From positions 22,869,742 through 22,933,741 of the forward strand of contig OX326959.1 in assembly GCA_946800325.1 (NCBI GenBank): 64,000 nt of DNA. The letters run 5' to 3'. Both the position numbers and the translations under genes were made by a program. The DNA is from Luzula sylvatica (taxonomy: Eukaryota > Streptophyta > Magnoliopsida > Poales > Juncaceae). Numbering within the stretch: position 1 is the first letter of the stretch; every line of letters starts with the position of its first letter. The notes below the pieces were generated by a model. It ran no database searches and was not told where the DNA came from. It saw only the letters and a program-made list of their open reading frames with translations. Positions 12,596 to 25,074 of this stretch are shown here, piece after piece.

Positions 12596-12857
12596 TTGTT
12601 TCACGAGTGGGTTTTGTCTGTGGCCGAGAGTGGGAAGCCACATGTGGCCGTGCCTACGTGGCTTGATTTCATTGGTCAATACACTATATTTTGCATATAA
12701 ACCCCTACTTTCACGAAAATTCTAAACAGTTAATTTATATAAAGTAGGGTTTTATATGTAAAAATATATTGTATTGACCAATGAAATTAAGCCACGTAGG
12801 CACGGCCACATGTGGCTTCCCACTCTCGGCCACAGACAAAACCCACTCTTGTTTCAC
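12596..12857. mobile_element. MITE family C, young foldback with perfect 9-bp TSD
   Basis: The body is 12605-12848 (244 bp). Two arms of about 107 bp each, starting GAGTGGGTTTTGTCTG and ending with its complement, differ at only a handful of positions; the spacer is about 30 bp. Identical flanks TTGTTTCAC lie at 12596-12604 and 12849-12857. No ORF. High arm identity and an intact TSD indicate recent insertion by a Mutator-type transposase. Confidence 0.92.
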
Positions 12858-15800
12858 CGGATAAAATGTTCATTACCTATATAGTAGAAATGCTACAACA
12901 TATTCCCTTGGTTTTTGGATAAAACCTCTTTCACTTAACTTTTCCGCAGTCTTAGATAATTATATTGTGTTATGGTTGTATTGGGGAGATTATTTGTTTT
13001 TTGCAATCATTATATATAATTGATTTCTCCCAATATCTAGTATTATAACAAATTGTATTTAAAATGAAAATATCCAGCATTTTGATGTATAAAATGTTTT
13101 ATTGGGTTTACTCATAAACAATAATCATTCAAAAATCGATCTATTATAATATGCTAATGGATTCCTGCTCATGCAGATGATGCATTCAGGTCATGATTGT
13201 TGCATGACAGAATAAAATTTACAGGCCTACAAACTACAATAGATCTATTGTAGGCCTTACAAGAAATAAAAATATCACATTATCAAAATAATTACATAAT
13301 TTATTGTATTTTTTAATCAAAATAAAATATAAAATTACATATTTTTAAAAATTTATAAATGTAAACTAATAATTAGTATGCATCTATGTTGCAAGGAGAA
13401 ACAATAATTTGAGAAGAAAACTTTACAGGTCATTTTAGGACCTTTTAAATGGACATAAGTGGGCTTCCTGACTTGGATTGTTTTATCCTAGTTCATTTGT
13501 TTGGGCCAAAATTGTAAAAGTGTAAAACTGAAAACATCCATTTTTGTTGAAATTGAAAATATTCATTTTTATTTTATTTTAATTTTGTATGACAAAATAT
13601 ACAATAATTAAAATATTAAAAATTATTTATATGTTATATAATTTTTTAAAATTAGTATATGTTAAAAAATATTTTTGAATTTTTTGAAATTAATAAAACA
13701 TTACAAAAAAAGTTTAATAAATTTAAATATGAAAAATAAAGGGGATATTTTGGTTCAAAAAAGTTGCAAAATCATGAAATATTCCTACACGGGTAATTGA
13801 AAATGAAAACTTGTTTGTAGATTTTTTTCTGGAGTTTTTAAAAAAATAAATTTTTTTTTACAAATTTAAAAAAAGACAGGGAGTTATTTGAAAATTTCCC
13901 AAATAAAAATATGACATATACATTATAAGGAAAAATAACAATTTGAATAAGAAAAAATTACAGGTCTTTTCAGGATCTTTTAAATGGACATAAGTGGGCT
14001 TCGTGGCTAGTTCATTTGTTTGGGCCCAAATTGTACAAAGTGTAAAATTGAAAATGTCCATTTTTGTTGAAATGGAGAGGACATATTTGTAATGTAATGG
14101 TACATCCGTACATGCACACAGATACTACATAGTGATACAGTTTGATGTGATAAGACATGAGAGCAAGACAGAGCTTTATTTTCTGAGCCTCCGTGCTGCC
14201 AGTTTTTTACATTCTGACAACCGTTTTCTTTGGATCTATGTATTTATAATTTATAATTATTTCACCCTATTTTACTTCAGTTTTACTTCACTTCCATCAT
14301 TTTTTTATTCTTTCTTTCCCATCACATGCTGACTTGGCATAACCTTTCACAATTATACTTGCTATTTTCTAAGAAAAATTTAAAAAAAATAATATTAGTT
14401 AAGACATGGATGAATTTTAGCAGGGCCGGAGACGATCCCCTTTCCTCTTCCAAGATTTTCGTCGATACAGTATATTTTATTATTATAATAATATAAAATT
14501 TATTGTTTGTCTCTCCTCTTCTCAAAAGAAAATTATACAGTGTAATTTCAAAAATGTTTTTTCACTCTCCCAAATTTTTAAACCAACCACAAATTCAATT
14601 GGAAAATAAAAAGATTCAAGAAAAATAAGAAATTTCTCTCATTCGCAATTATATTCGATAAGGTCCGACTTAACATTGTATGTATTGCGTTAAATTCAAC
14701 TGTAATCTAGTACGAGAAAATACTATTTTTTCAAATTTAAATAAAAGAATATTAATTTTGCAAATTAAGACTAAGAGAAGTGCTACTTTGAAAGAAAAAA
14801 AATACTCCGGGTTAAGAAGAAATGTTTAGTCACGTATTAGAAAGAGCTGCAAAAATTAATTTTTTCATAGTTTTGTTATCCAAATATAATAGATATATAT
14901 TTTTTATATTTATTTGACATTTATTTTGTTTAGTCACGTGAGGAAACGGCTGTGATTTGATACTTGGGGATCTAATTATTGCTCGGTTTCCAAGGTTGGT
15001 ATTGTCTCCTCTTTTTCTAGAATTATTTCATTTTATCTTTTTCAATGTATTATAAATTATAAATTATTAAAAAAATAGACACACTGATAAAATAAAAAGA
15101 TAGAAACCATCAACTTTTCTTTATTCCTTTCTTTTTTTTATATCAAAGAGGAAAGTATACGTGTCTTTTGGCCTAAAAAGAAAACATAATCTCAATTCTC
15201 TTTCAAGGATTTTGACATTGTGCATTTATCACCTAAAAATGAGTAATTGAAATAAATGACAAGAATAACTATCTTTTCAAAAATATTTTATGGAGAAAAA
15301 GGTATATTTGGACCACAAAAAGTACTACAAACATTTTGATGAAAGAGGGCTCCATAAAAATTTAATGTTGGATTAGAGATATAAAAGTGTTCTTTTAGCA
15401 ATGGAAATGTATATGGAAGTACTATATTCCCTAAACTATATTTTAAATTGGTTTGTACATTTTTAGGTAACTTCACTATAAACATGATGATTTTTTTACC
15501 TTCCACAATAATCGAGAGTTAAAACAAAACAAAAAATGATATACTATATTATTTGTGAAGGGAAATTAAAAAAAAAACCCTGGTTTTTCTAAATATTTAA
15601 AAAGGTTTCTAATTTTTTTAATACACCATTTAATCCGGATGAATTAGATTGATTTTTTTTTCATTATCTACGAGGCATGAAATATTTTTCTTGTATTTTG
15701 TATGATTATGTTTCGATAATTTTCCTTAGAAATATAGGTAACTATGTAAAGGTAAGAGAGGCTTTCGAGTAACCCTAACAGCCTTCTGTTTGTAATCCTC

Positions 15801-15960
15801 TGACGACTCTGTATAGAGAGAGAAATATCGAGAGAAAAAATGAAAACAGATATACAGAGAGAAAATATTGAATTTGCACTGCATGTTTGTCGGAAAGGCT
15901 TGTAAGAGGCTCCGAGTGAGATCTAGTTCTTCACTGCTACAGTGAAACAACTTCAGAACA
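12858..15960. other. Intergenic with relic repeats
   Basis: No gene supported. It contains a direct duplication (13397-13561 and 13929-14073) that brackets a family B remnant (about 13730-13905), and at 14421 an isolated AGCAGGGCCGG phrase like a hAT end. The ORFs at 13858, 14132, 14322 and 15288 (66-72 codons) lack any recognisable feature. Confidence 0.5.
13397..14073. repeat. Direct duplication bracketing a MITE remnant
   Basis: The block 13397-13561 (with TTTAAATGGACATAAGTGGG and TTCATTTGTTTGGGCC) recurs at 13929-14073 at high identity. Between the copies sits AT-rich DNA ending with a family-B-type right end (TTTGAAAATTTCCC at about 13905). Most likely a segmental duplication associated with the insertion. 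Confidence 0.7.
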
Positions 15961-15978
15961 AAGAAGAAGAAAATAAAA

Positions 15979-15986
15979 TATATATA

Positions 15987-15987
<1 letters not shown>
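15979..15987 (+). promoter_or_regulatory. Candidate TATA box of the EPFL gene
   Basis: TATATATAC followed directly by a (TC)n run, about 155 bases before the ATG. Position and composition only. Confidence 0.4.

Positions 15988-15988
<1 letters not shown>

Positions 15989-16034
<46 letters not shown>
15989..16034 (+). repeat. (CT)n leader of the EPFL gene
   Basis: About 45 bases of uninterrupted TC repeat in the predicted 5'UTR, followed by further pyrimidine-rich sequence to about 16100. Confidence 0.8.
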
Positions 16035-16036
<2 letters not shown>

Positions 16037-16134
16037 ATTCTCTTCTCTCTCTATCTCTAGAGCTGAAAATTTTCCATTTCTGGGTTCTCTCTTTCTCTGA
16101 ACCTCTTTAGAAATACATATTGCTTTAGGTTTTA

Positions 16135-17113
16135 ATGGAACTTGGAGAAAATAAGAGGGAGAAAGGGATTGTTCCTCTTTCTAAGAAGAGTAGTTTTCTT
16201 TTCTTGGTTCTTCTTTTGATATTTTCTTTCTCATTTCTCACCATTGTTTGTACAAAATGCCCTCATTTAGTCAATAAAGGTATGTTGTTCTAATTTCTAT
16301 TCAAATAACATTAAATTTTCGCCTTTAATTTGTCTTTATAAGTATTAAGTTTTTTTATCTTAATTTTTATAGATGGAAGAAGAATGAGAATGAGAACAAA
16401 TGCATATATTGAGGTCTGTTACATCCCCTCCCCCTTATTTCCATTTATTTTTTATGTGATTAAAATATTGATGCGTTTCCACATTTTGTATGTTTATTTT
16501 ATGAGGATAATTTTTTTCTGAAAACAAATTTTGACATAATGTACTCCAAATTGAACATCTCGTGAAGTAAACCTTTTTCTCTTTTTATTATATAGTACAA
16601 CAAAATATTTGTACTTGAAAATTATTGATTATTAATTTACCCTTCATGTCATTTCAACCAAAACTCTAAAAACCAATGACCTTGCTATAATACACCTGTT
16701 ATTGTTAGCATAACATAGTAATCAGAGAACCTCATGAATCTTTGAACAGTATACAAACAGTGCTCTCTTTCGCCTAACAGCTGGAAAGTATTCTGAGTCA
16801 CTGACACTGGGACCCACTGTCCCAAAAGGATTTTCTATTGCATTTAACCATACATCATAATATGTAACATTTGTTTGTTGACATAATCTCTTGGTTTATA
16901 ATTATGCAGGATAATTATGGAAGAAAAATTATTCGGCGGAGGCTAAGTGCCGGGCCAGGATCCTATCCACCTCGGTGCACTTACAAGTGCGGGAGGTGCA
17001 CCCCTTGCAACCCGGTTCACGTGCCGGTTCCGCCCGGCACGATGTTCTTCCCAACCGAGTATTATCCGGAGGCGTGGCGTTGTAAGTGCGGTAACAGGCT
17101 CTACATGCCATAA
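16135..17113 (+). CDS. EPFL4/5/6-type secreted cysteine-rich peptide precursor
   Basis: Three exons by splice consensus and frame: 16135-16279, 16373-16413 and 16910-17113, giving 129 residues. Exon 1 supplies the start and a hydrophobic signal segment (residues about 21-39, FLFLVLLLIF). Exon 2 is a 41-base basic linker. Exon 3 holds the mature domain after an RRRL processing-like site. Six cysteines (85, 89, 92, 95, 120, 122) follow the EPFL4-6 spacing, with the clade hallmarks PVHVPVPPG and EYYPEAWRCKCGN. EPF1/2 and stomagen have eight cysteines and a different loop, so they are excluded. Family members are apoplastic ligands of ERECTA-family receptor kinases controlling stem growth, inflorescence form and stomatal patterning. 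Introns of 93 and 496 bases start with GT and end with AG. Confidence 0.93.
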
Positions 17114-17890
17114 AATTCTTGATGGCCTGTTGGACGAAAACGAAGCGTTTCGAGATGTTTTTTTCGCGACGTTCTTGATTGATGATCGTGCGTGAAATGT
17201 ATTTTTTTGCGACGTGCTCGAATGGAGGCTGCGAGTAATGCAATGTTATATTGCTGAGAGAGGGAGAGAGAGAAGAACGAAACAAAGGTAACATGGGGGA
17301 CTGATAATCTAGACATGGTGACCCTACCCATTTGGATAGATTTTAAAATTTCAGAATTTTTGGGCAGATAAATTTGCAAGGATTCAGGGACCTGCAGAGA
17401 GCGAAGCATGTGAAATATTAAAGCAATATCCTGTACATTATTGTTATTTGTTGTATTTTTGCACTGCTGATAATTGATCATACTAATTATGATTTATAAA
17501 TATGTAACAAAAATTAAAACATGCGTTAAGTATGATAATTGATACCTAGTGAGAGCTCGCTACATAATTAGCTATACTGTAATGTATAATCTTATGTTTG
17601 GGTTTGGCAAATCTACCAATCAGATTATCCAACCTAACAATAAAGAACATTTGTTCTTTAGTTCTTGTTCATATATACTTTTGAAGAACCTTAACTGGTA
17701 CACAGTCTATTGTCAAATTAAATTCTTCACTGGTACATGGTCTATTCGTCACATTAATTTGACTATATATACACATGTGCACTTGTACAAAACATCGTGA
17801 AATTAAGCAAAAAACTACATATTTATACCCATAATACACTGGTACAAAACAGCCGTAAAATTGAAGAGTAATGATGTACACTCTCTGTTA
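17114..17890. other. 3' flank of EPFL gene and intergenic DNA
   Basis: The first ~200-300 bases are probably the 3'UTR (less AT-rich than the rest). ORFs on the opposite strand over 16929-17481 are shadows of the EPFL exon. No other gene was seen. Confidence 0.5.
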
Positions 17891-17891
17891 C

Positions 17892-18092
17892 TTTTCCTCC
17901 ATATTCTTGATGACGTGAATATGGTTTAACACCTTCAAAATTAACACACAAAACATGATTTAACATCTTAATTTTTGATTTAATTATCTTAATTTATGAA
18001 TGAACATACAATTAAGATGTTAAATCATTAATTAAAGTGTTAAATTTTAAAGTGTTAAATCATATTCACGTCATCAAGGATGTGGGGGAAAA
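17892..18092. mobile_element. MITE-like foldback
   Basis: About 200 bp with ~45-bp arms. The left arm contains CTTGATGACGTGAATATGG and the right arm contains the complement, CATATTCACGTCATCAAG; both continue into a GTTTAACAC motif. The outer bases also pair (TTTTCC / GGAAAA). I found no convincing target duplication. Confidence 0.65.
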
Positions 18093-18446
18093 GGTGGGGT
18101 ATGTCCAACATTTTAAAAAATTGAACGAGAACCTACATAATGTACTAGGCGGAATTCACGTATACTCCACGAAAACATCAAAATGCCCCTCCCAAAATGT
18201 GTGAATGGATAAGAATAAGATGCAACTGAGTCGAGTTCTAACAAGTCATGCACAAGTCGAATTCGACTCGAACTGACTCGGCTCGTTTATTATTAAAATT
18301 CAAGCAAAAAAACTAAATTCAAGCTTGGCTCATTTTAAATCGAGTTAACTCGCCTCGACTTGACAATAACTTGATAATCAAATAAATTAAATATAAATCG
18401 AAAATAGTATGTCATATTATCAGAATAATACAGACACATATATGTA

Positions 18447-18694
18447 CATATATGCAGTGGCGGATCAGGGGGGGCGAGCGGGAGGGCCCCCCCCCCCCTC
18501 CCCCCATGAAATCGAAGGTGATTTCGCTGGTTTCATAAGTAATAATTATAATAAATTTGTCTATATTTCACAAAGACTAGAGTAGTGTAGTGATAAAACA
18601 TGTATTTAGGAAGTGTGAGGTCTTGAGTTCGAAACCCTCCTATAAAATTCGGCCCCCCCTATATATTGGTTCTGGATCCGCACCTGCATATATG
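18447..18694. mobile_element. hAT-type MITE with internal Pol III-like boxes
   Basis: The body is 18455-18686 (232 bp). CAGTGGCGGATC on the left mirrors GATCCGCACCTG on the right with two differences. The flanks CATATATG (18447-18454 and 18687-18694) are an identical 8-bp duplication. A long C run lies near the left end. The interior holds TAGTGTAGTGATAAAACAT and GAGTTCGAAACCCTC, resembling tRNA A and B boxes, so a SINE-like piece may have been captured. Confidence 0.8.
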
Positions 18695-19158
18695 TATGAA
18701 CAAACTTATCAACATCATAGAGAAAGATAGTGTTGTTAATATCTAGTGCTAATATATTCACTGCAAAGATTTTCAATAAAAAGAAAAGAAAAAGAAAACA
18801 TTGTTACCGTGTAAATATATATTTTTTTTGAGGGAAGAACCAACAATTGTTTGTTGCTCGAATTAATACCGTGTAAATATTAGAACATGTTTTTATAAGT
18901 TACCTTAATTCTATTGAGAATTAAGTTTGCAATTTTATTTATTTAATTAAGAAGAAAACGAAGAAGGGCAATTAATACCGTGTAAACCGAAGAAGGGCAA
19001 TTTTATTTTAAATAACAACCATTCAATGCTAAACTAGAAATATAAATAGTTTATATTTGTACATCCCGATTCCATTCGATATCCTTTTAATCTCACTCGA
19101 CCGTGACTATCTAAATTTCTTCCCATGAAGAATTAACATCAAGATAACACACATATAT
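18695..19158. other. Intergenic flank left of the MULE
   Basis: AT-rich with a few direct short repeats (ATACCGTGTAAA three times, 18805-18985). No gene. Confidence 0.45.
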
Positions 19159-19167
19159 TTAGAAAAA
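19159..19167. repeat. Left target-site duplication of the MULE
   Basis: TTAGAAAAA, identical to 30142-30150. Nine bases is the Mutator superfamily signature. Confidence 0.85.
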
Positions 19168-19219
19168 GAGTCGCGATGTACATCCCCATCTATTGTCCCC
19201 CAGCCCCCTTGATGCGCTG
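19168..19219 (+). repeat. Left terminal inverted repeat of the MULE
   Basis: About 52 bases, C-rich, ending with the conserved CTTGATGCGCTG. Only partially matched to the right end outside that core. Confidence 0.75.
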
Positions 19220-21073
19220 TAAAGGTGTCTCCATTAATCCCTAATCACCAAAAATTTCCGGAACCATAAAGGAGCAGGCTGAAAATGGCCCGTTGGTTTG
19301 ACGGCCCATGGTGTTAACCGTTGGAGGCCTTTTTGAATTGACTCATGTACTTGTGTGCCATTTAATGTTTTGATGATCGGGGTAGTGTTAACTGCTAGTG
19401 ATCAGATGGGTCATTTAATAGCATTAACTCCGGTTGTCTGATTTCTGCAGTTTACACCCGTTGGTGGGAATTCAATTCGAATTTGAAATTATTTTGTTTC
19501 ACTATCACTATAAAACTGGGAGGAAGAGTATTGTTTATTTTGATATTTCGAAAATCTTCTCCCCATAAAATTCACCATGATTTCCCTTGTTTATGCTGTT
19601 TCTTTCTTGGGATAGGTTGTATTCTGAAAGTACTGTTAATTCAGTATGCCATTGTTGCAATTTTGAGGTTTGACGCTGCTAAGCTTAGAGATTTGAAGTT
19701 TCAAGTGGCGTAATTGTTTTTTGTTTCAGAGATAAGTTTAGATATTTTGTTTCTTGGGATAGGTTGTTTATTTTGTTTCACTATCAACGCTGCTAAACTG
19801 ATAAGTTTAGATATTTGCAATTTTGAGGTTTGACGGTGTTAATAGTTCAGAGATTAGAAGAAGAAATTGTACGCTGAATTGATAAGTTCGTTGAACTGGT
19901 AATGGTTGAAACGTTTTCCCACCAGTTGATGTGTTGATTTGGATAGTTTTGTATGAATTTATACGCAGAAATGGTAGTTTTATTAAGAAGTAACGATGCG
20001 CTTTTGGTTGATTTTAATGGTGTGGATAGTACAAGATGTTGTACACGTTTGGTTGAGCCCTGCGTAAGCGTGTTTAATGTTGTCAAGTGTTGTTGTATGG
20101 TGTACATGATGAAAATAATTTGAGAATGTATGCAGTATGTGTCTTTGGCTGATCTAGTTTGAATGGTGTACATTATAAGGATGAACATGGCACGATAACA
20201 AGTGTAACCGTGAAAGTTCTAAGGATTAACCAGCAATTGATCATGAAATATAGTAATAATTAACTTTGGCTGATCTAGTGGTGATATGCAGTAATAATTA
20301 ACGATGACAGTACCACTTTCCGATAAGGATTAACAGAAGAGTACGTTGTTAAGTTATGTATGAATTTATATGGGATAAGGATTTGTTGTGTATGAATATA
20401 CGTGGGATAAGTATTTGTTGTTTATGAATTTATACGGGATAAGGATTGACGAAAGAGTTATATTTTGACCTAAGACTTAACGTTACATGTACGAACTTGC
20501 AAGGTTGTACATGTCCAAACAGTACGAACTTGCAAGGTTGAACATGGCTGGTCTAGACTTTTTGGATGAACAACGAAGAAATATTTTGCATGTAATGCTA
20601 TACACCAACGCTGTTAATAATGATATAACGTGTTGATTCTTTTCGTCGATGTGTGGACTTATTTTTGTCCATGATAGTGGTTCAAACAGTTTTGTTTTAT
20701 CCATATTTGAGTGTTATCCTTCATTGTTTGAATCTATAATTTTGTTGCTTGAATATATAATTTTGTTCACTCTAGTCGTGTGTAAAATTTTGATGTGGTA
20801 AGTCTTAATAAAACAACTTGTTCTGACTGCAAATTAAATTTTCTGACTACAAATTAAATTTGGTATGAAAATATAACATAAGTATTTTAAAACATAAACA
20901 AATCCAATCCAAAGAAATCAGTTCGAAACATACACACACACACGCACAACAAATCCAATCCAAACGTACAATTTTTGTTCCAAACATAAGCACGCACACA
21001 CACACAAATCTAATTCATATCATTATTACAACACCACTTTGTTCCTTTCTCGAATACTCCGTACTAACAGAAT
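19220..21073. other. Left subterminal non-coding region of the MULE
   Basis: No gene supported. It is made of degenerate internal repeats: GATAGGTTGT/TTTTGTTTCACTATCA phrases at 19480-19830, and GGGATAAGGATTTGTTGTGTATGAAT-like units at 20340-20450. A CA-rich stretch (20930-21010) precedes the end of the ULP-like gene, whose 3'UTR should fall here. Confidence 0.55.
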
Positions 21074-24000
21074 TCAAACCAAAGTATCGCAATACCAGGG
21101 TAGGCATATAAGGTTATAGGCTGCGTAAAGCCTAGCTGCTTCAATGTCTTTCTGCCCGAAAACCAAGTGCTTGCCAGCGCTGACCGCTTCGATGTACTTC
21201 ACGAGGAACAACGCGCTGTCCTCCGTTTTATCGCTTCTGGGGCAACGAACCAACCTTTCCTTCCAGTCATTTATCTCTGACCTATCCATTCTTTCGGCCA
21301 AGAACCCTTTCCATTCGTCGACGAAACACTTCACTCGACCAGAAAACTGGTCGGCCTTCGTCGCAGAGGTGTAAACATAAATCTGGCAGTCGTCGAAATC
21401 GATTACTACCAGAATCCAAGTCTTCCCTACGCAGAAAGGGAGAAACAACCAGCGGTTGCTGCACAGTTCTGTAGCTGACAGCGCGTTCGACAAGGAATAG
21501 CACCCATCGCTTACTTCGTTTATTTCCTCCGGCAACATGCTAGGGATTAACACCTGCGACATAACCGGGTTAGAATTACTAGTTGCCAATGTTTTTAGTT
21601 TGGAAAGAGTGTACGTACTGATACGGCAGGGTTGACGTAACTCCATTGATTGCTGGGGTCCATGAAACATCTTCTGAGTAACCCTAAAAGGACATCCAAT
21701 AACTGCACAGGAAAATTTGTTATGCATTACTTGAAATTGATATTAGAAATTACTTCAAATTTTTTATGAATTAATTGAAAAAACTTCTGAGTAAACCTAC
21801 AATGGTATTGTTAAATTGATATTATAAATTACTTGAAATATACATTTGCAGTTACGTGTTTTTCCTGCAACAACATCTGTACGTCCATGTCATTGAAACG
21901 CCCCAGTTCATTGTTAATTGGCATTGTAGGGACTATAAGCTTGTTAGCCCATCCATATATGACTCTATGCATGTAAACAGGAACTAGATGCCAGTTATGA
22001 TAAAGAGTGGTCATGTCTTCATCCATAAAGCCCTCCGTCGAAGCAGCATCATAATCGACTCCTGCAACCAACAACTCGACAGCATCGAACGGACTGTTTA
22101 TTGGTTTCTTCTTATGAACAACCACCACTTCATTCTTTTCCTCTCCCATCATAAATCCTGTTTTAAAAAAGGGGCAATTTTTAGATTTATTAATTACCTA
22201 TACTTTTGAACTGAGATATATATATATTAAATACCTAAGTCAAAAGAAGGGCTTGCGTCATAAGGTTGTTGTAGGGCTAAGTTCAGTTCGGTCTTGTCAT
22301 CTGTTGGACGCTTGCGGATTCGATTGGCAATGTCCGCCGTCAATTCACCCATCAGTCCACTGCCAATCTTGCGTACACCATGTGCTGCAATAAAGTTTTT
22401 GTAATAATTGAAAGAAATTTATGCTTGAACAGTTAGTGTTTACCCTTGGTCGAGGAGGACTCGTCCTTTGAACGGACAGCAAGAGGCATAGGGGAGGCAA
22501 TTATTAGTGCCGGCGTGCCAATTGGAGTCTGGGGAAGAGCCATTTGCGACCTCGGCTGCTTGACTCCTCCGTAATTAATCGGTGGTTGTGATGAACCACC
22601 GGTCATTGGTGTGCCAGATTGAACGATAGCATTATGTGCGGCTATAATGCTATCAACGTCCGGGAGATCTTCGTCAGGGATGTAGCTGCTGCTGCGGCCG
22701 TCATTTCCTAACAATGGAATAATAATGTCGGATTGTATATTTTGTTATGACCTAATGGGTAGTTGGATTTGGAATTTGTAAAAATACCTAAATCATGGGT
22801 TTCTTCGGACTGTACCGTCTGGTTAACGCCTTCTCTACCCAATGAATTAGGGTAACACTGACTGTCGGTTCGTTCCACAGATGCGGCATGCTCTGAAATC
22901 GTTTTTTGATACATTGATAAATTTTTTTACAATCTTAATTAGTACAAAAATAAAATACCAGATGCCGATGTTAACTTGCTCTTTCCCTTCTTCAATCTAA
23001 CTTTCCTCAGTTCCTGCTCCTCTTCCGCAGAAAGTGGTTCCTCTTCCTCTTCTTCGATGACTGAAAGATATAATTGATTATTATCCATAGTTCACTAATT
23101 GCACCAAGAAAGGAATATATATTACCTTCTTCACGATCAGACAAGCGGCGAGTGCATCGTGGGATCGTTCCAATCTCTGGTCTGTTTTGCGTAGAACCTT
23201 GACCTGCCAGGTTGTTCATACTCCTTATGCGTGGAGAACGCCTTGTCGCTACTGGTACAGCTGAAGTTCCTGCGTCCTGATGTTGAACCTAACTACGCGT
23301 CTTCACTCCTGTAAATCGTTCACAAATAAATCGATTTTTCAAAACATATTTAATGTTTGCTGAACTTACCAGTATTCGGAGATCGTTGGTTGTAGATTGG
23401 ATGATTCTGACGAGGTGGGGTATTCCCAATGAATTGTTGGATCTGCATTAGGTTTTCTTGCCCATCTGACAGCATCTGGCTCATTGTGTGAACTAGAGCG
23501 TTGGCAAGTGTTTCGCCAGGTGGTATTCGGAAGAAATACTCCTTTGCTTTCTCTGTCTCCCCTTCAAAAACCCAAGCTTCTACGTTGCGTGGCGTGAGAC
23601 TGACATCTATTTTCAAGGGGTCTATTGTTGAAATTACTTCCATGAAGCCTTCCTTTGTTCCATCGGTATGGAGTTCCCAGTTCCTGTAACGTGGGTAGCG
23701 GTCAATTGATATTCTTAGGGCTTCTGGCTTTGCGTGCTCGTAGAACCATACCTGTTGTAACAGTTAAAAGTTAACAGTTAACAGTCAATTATTTTGATTT
23801 AATGTTGGATGTACTGTAAATTGAACTATGTGATTTAATGATTGTATTAACAATTGAGGGATGGTTGGATTAACAATGGAAATCATGAATGACCGCATTG
23901 ATTTTGAATGAACAGCATGCAATGAACAGAGGCATTGTTGAATTAAGCACTGATTAGACTGTGATTTTGTTTTCAATGAACAGGATCCAATGACAGAGGG

Positions 24001-25074
24001 GGTGTTGAGTTAGTACTAACAAAACATTAATTTTATTAATACTAATGCAACAGTTATTTAGTTTCCAATGAACAGCATTCTATGAATTTGGGGGGTTGTG
24101 TATTAACACTAATTGGGCAGTAATTTTATGTTGGATTAATAGAAATTTGATATTTGATATTTTCAGATAATTTGATATTTGATATTTTCAGATAATTTGA
24201 TTTTGTATGAACTAACTACCATTATTCCTAACCCAATTGTTGAATTATCACCCTCAGACCTTAACAAATTGTAGATTAACATGCATGCACAGGATTTTGT
24301 TTTCCAGTTTACAGATTTATTGAATTAAACTGTAACACTTACCAGCAATGCGAATGAGCAACCCACCAAGGTTGGAGTGGAGTTTGCTGCCAGTGTTTTG
24401 GTTGCATAGCTGTGAGCTTTCGCGCCGACTTCTGGGATTGATTTCTGCATGAAATCGAAAACAACCTGTCCCCAAGCAAAATCCCATAGCGAATCGACTT
24501 TTATTGCATACTCCCAGAACTGCTGGGGAGTACCAAAATTGCTCATAGAAAAAAGAACCGTCGTGAAGAAATACATGGTGAGAATGGTCAGCCATTCCTT
24601 TGGGGTGGCTTTGGGTTTGTTGGGTGGTATCTCTCCCAATTGCTCTTCTAACACTAACTCCATGGCCGCAACCTCAGGAGTAGAATTGTCGTCGAAGAAT
24701 GTTGTGGTTATTGGACAATCAACCATGCGCCTGTGGGAAATATCCACCGGAGACCCCCTTCCTCTTAGGCCAAGTATGATGCACACGTCGTGTGCAGAAA
24801 AACGAAGGTACTTGCCGTTCACGACGAAACAGGATAACAGTGGGTTCCAATAACACATCACCCCAGTGAGATACTCCCTCTGCATCCCTATGTTTGGCAA
24901 GGTTAGGAAGTTCCTAAAAGGCCAGCTTCCGATTACCTCGTGGTGAGCCGGGGTCAGTTTGGGAGCCAAGAATGTTGTCCAGTAGGTTGAGAATCGCTTA
25001 GGGTTGCAGCGAGTTTTGACCACGAATGTCGTCTCCTTGGGTGCTTTCTTACCGGCCTTTCTCTTTGGTGCCAT
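21074..25074 (-). CDS. DUF1985-like / Ulp1 (C48)-like MULE-borne protein, catalytic residues replaced
   Basis: Ten exons by consensus: 24343-25074, 23370-23751, 23126-23269, 22959-23060, 22788-22892, 22444-22707, 22235-22384, 21856-22157, 21619-21702, 21074-21553. They join into 915 codons without a stop. Residues 1-11 are a basic NLS-like stretch. About 28-370 resemble DUF1985/plant-mobile-type domains (LRFSAHDVCIILGLRG, FWEYAIKVDSLWDFAWG). The middle is acidic and low complexity. The last 160 residues follow the Ulp1 peptidase pattern (WLFLPF..KTWILVVID..YVYTS..CPRSDKTEDSALFLVKYIE). Aligned by eye, His becomes T800, Asp becomes T817, the oxyanion Gln becomes S862 and the nucleophile Cys becomes S868, so SUMO-protease activity is unlikely. 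The exon 3 acceptor is uncertain: the AG 40 bases further upstream would bring in a TAG. Confidence 0.8.
23752..24342 (-). other. Intron 1 of the ULP-like gene
   Basis: 591 bases, GTAAGT donor and CAG acceptor. It contains a 33-base tandem repeat (GATAATTTGATATTTGATAT units at 24145-24195) and several GAACAG/TTAACAG motifs like those elsewhere in the element. Confidence 0.7.

Noticed and set aside
16929..17481. Minus-strand ORFs of 121-126 codons over the EPFL exon
   Set aside because: Antisense of exon 3 and its 3'UTR; the plus strand gives the conserved cysteine pattern.
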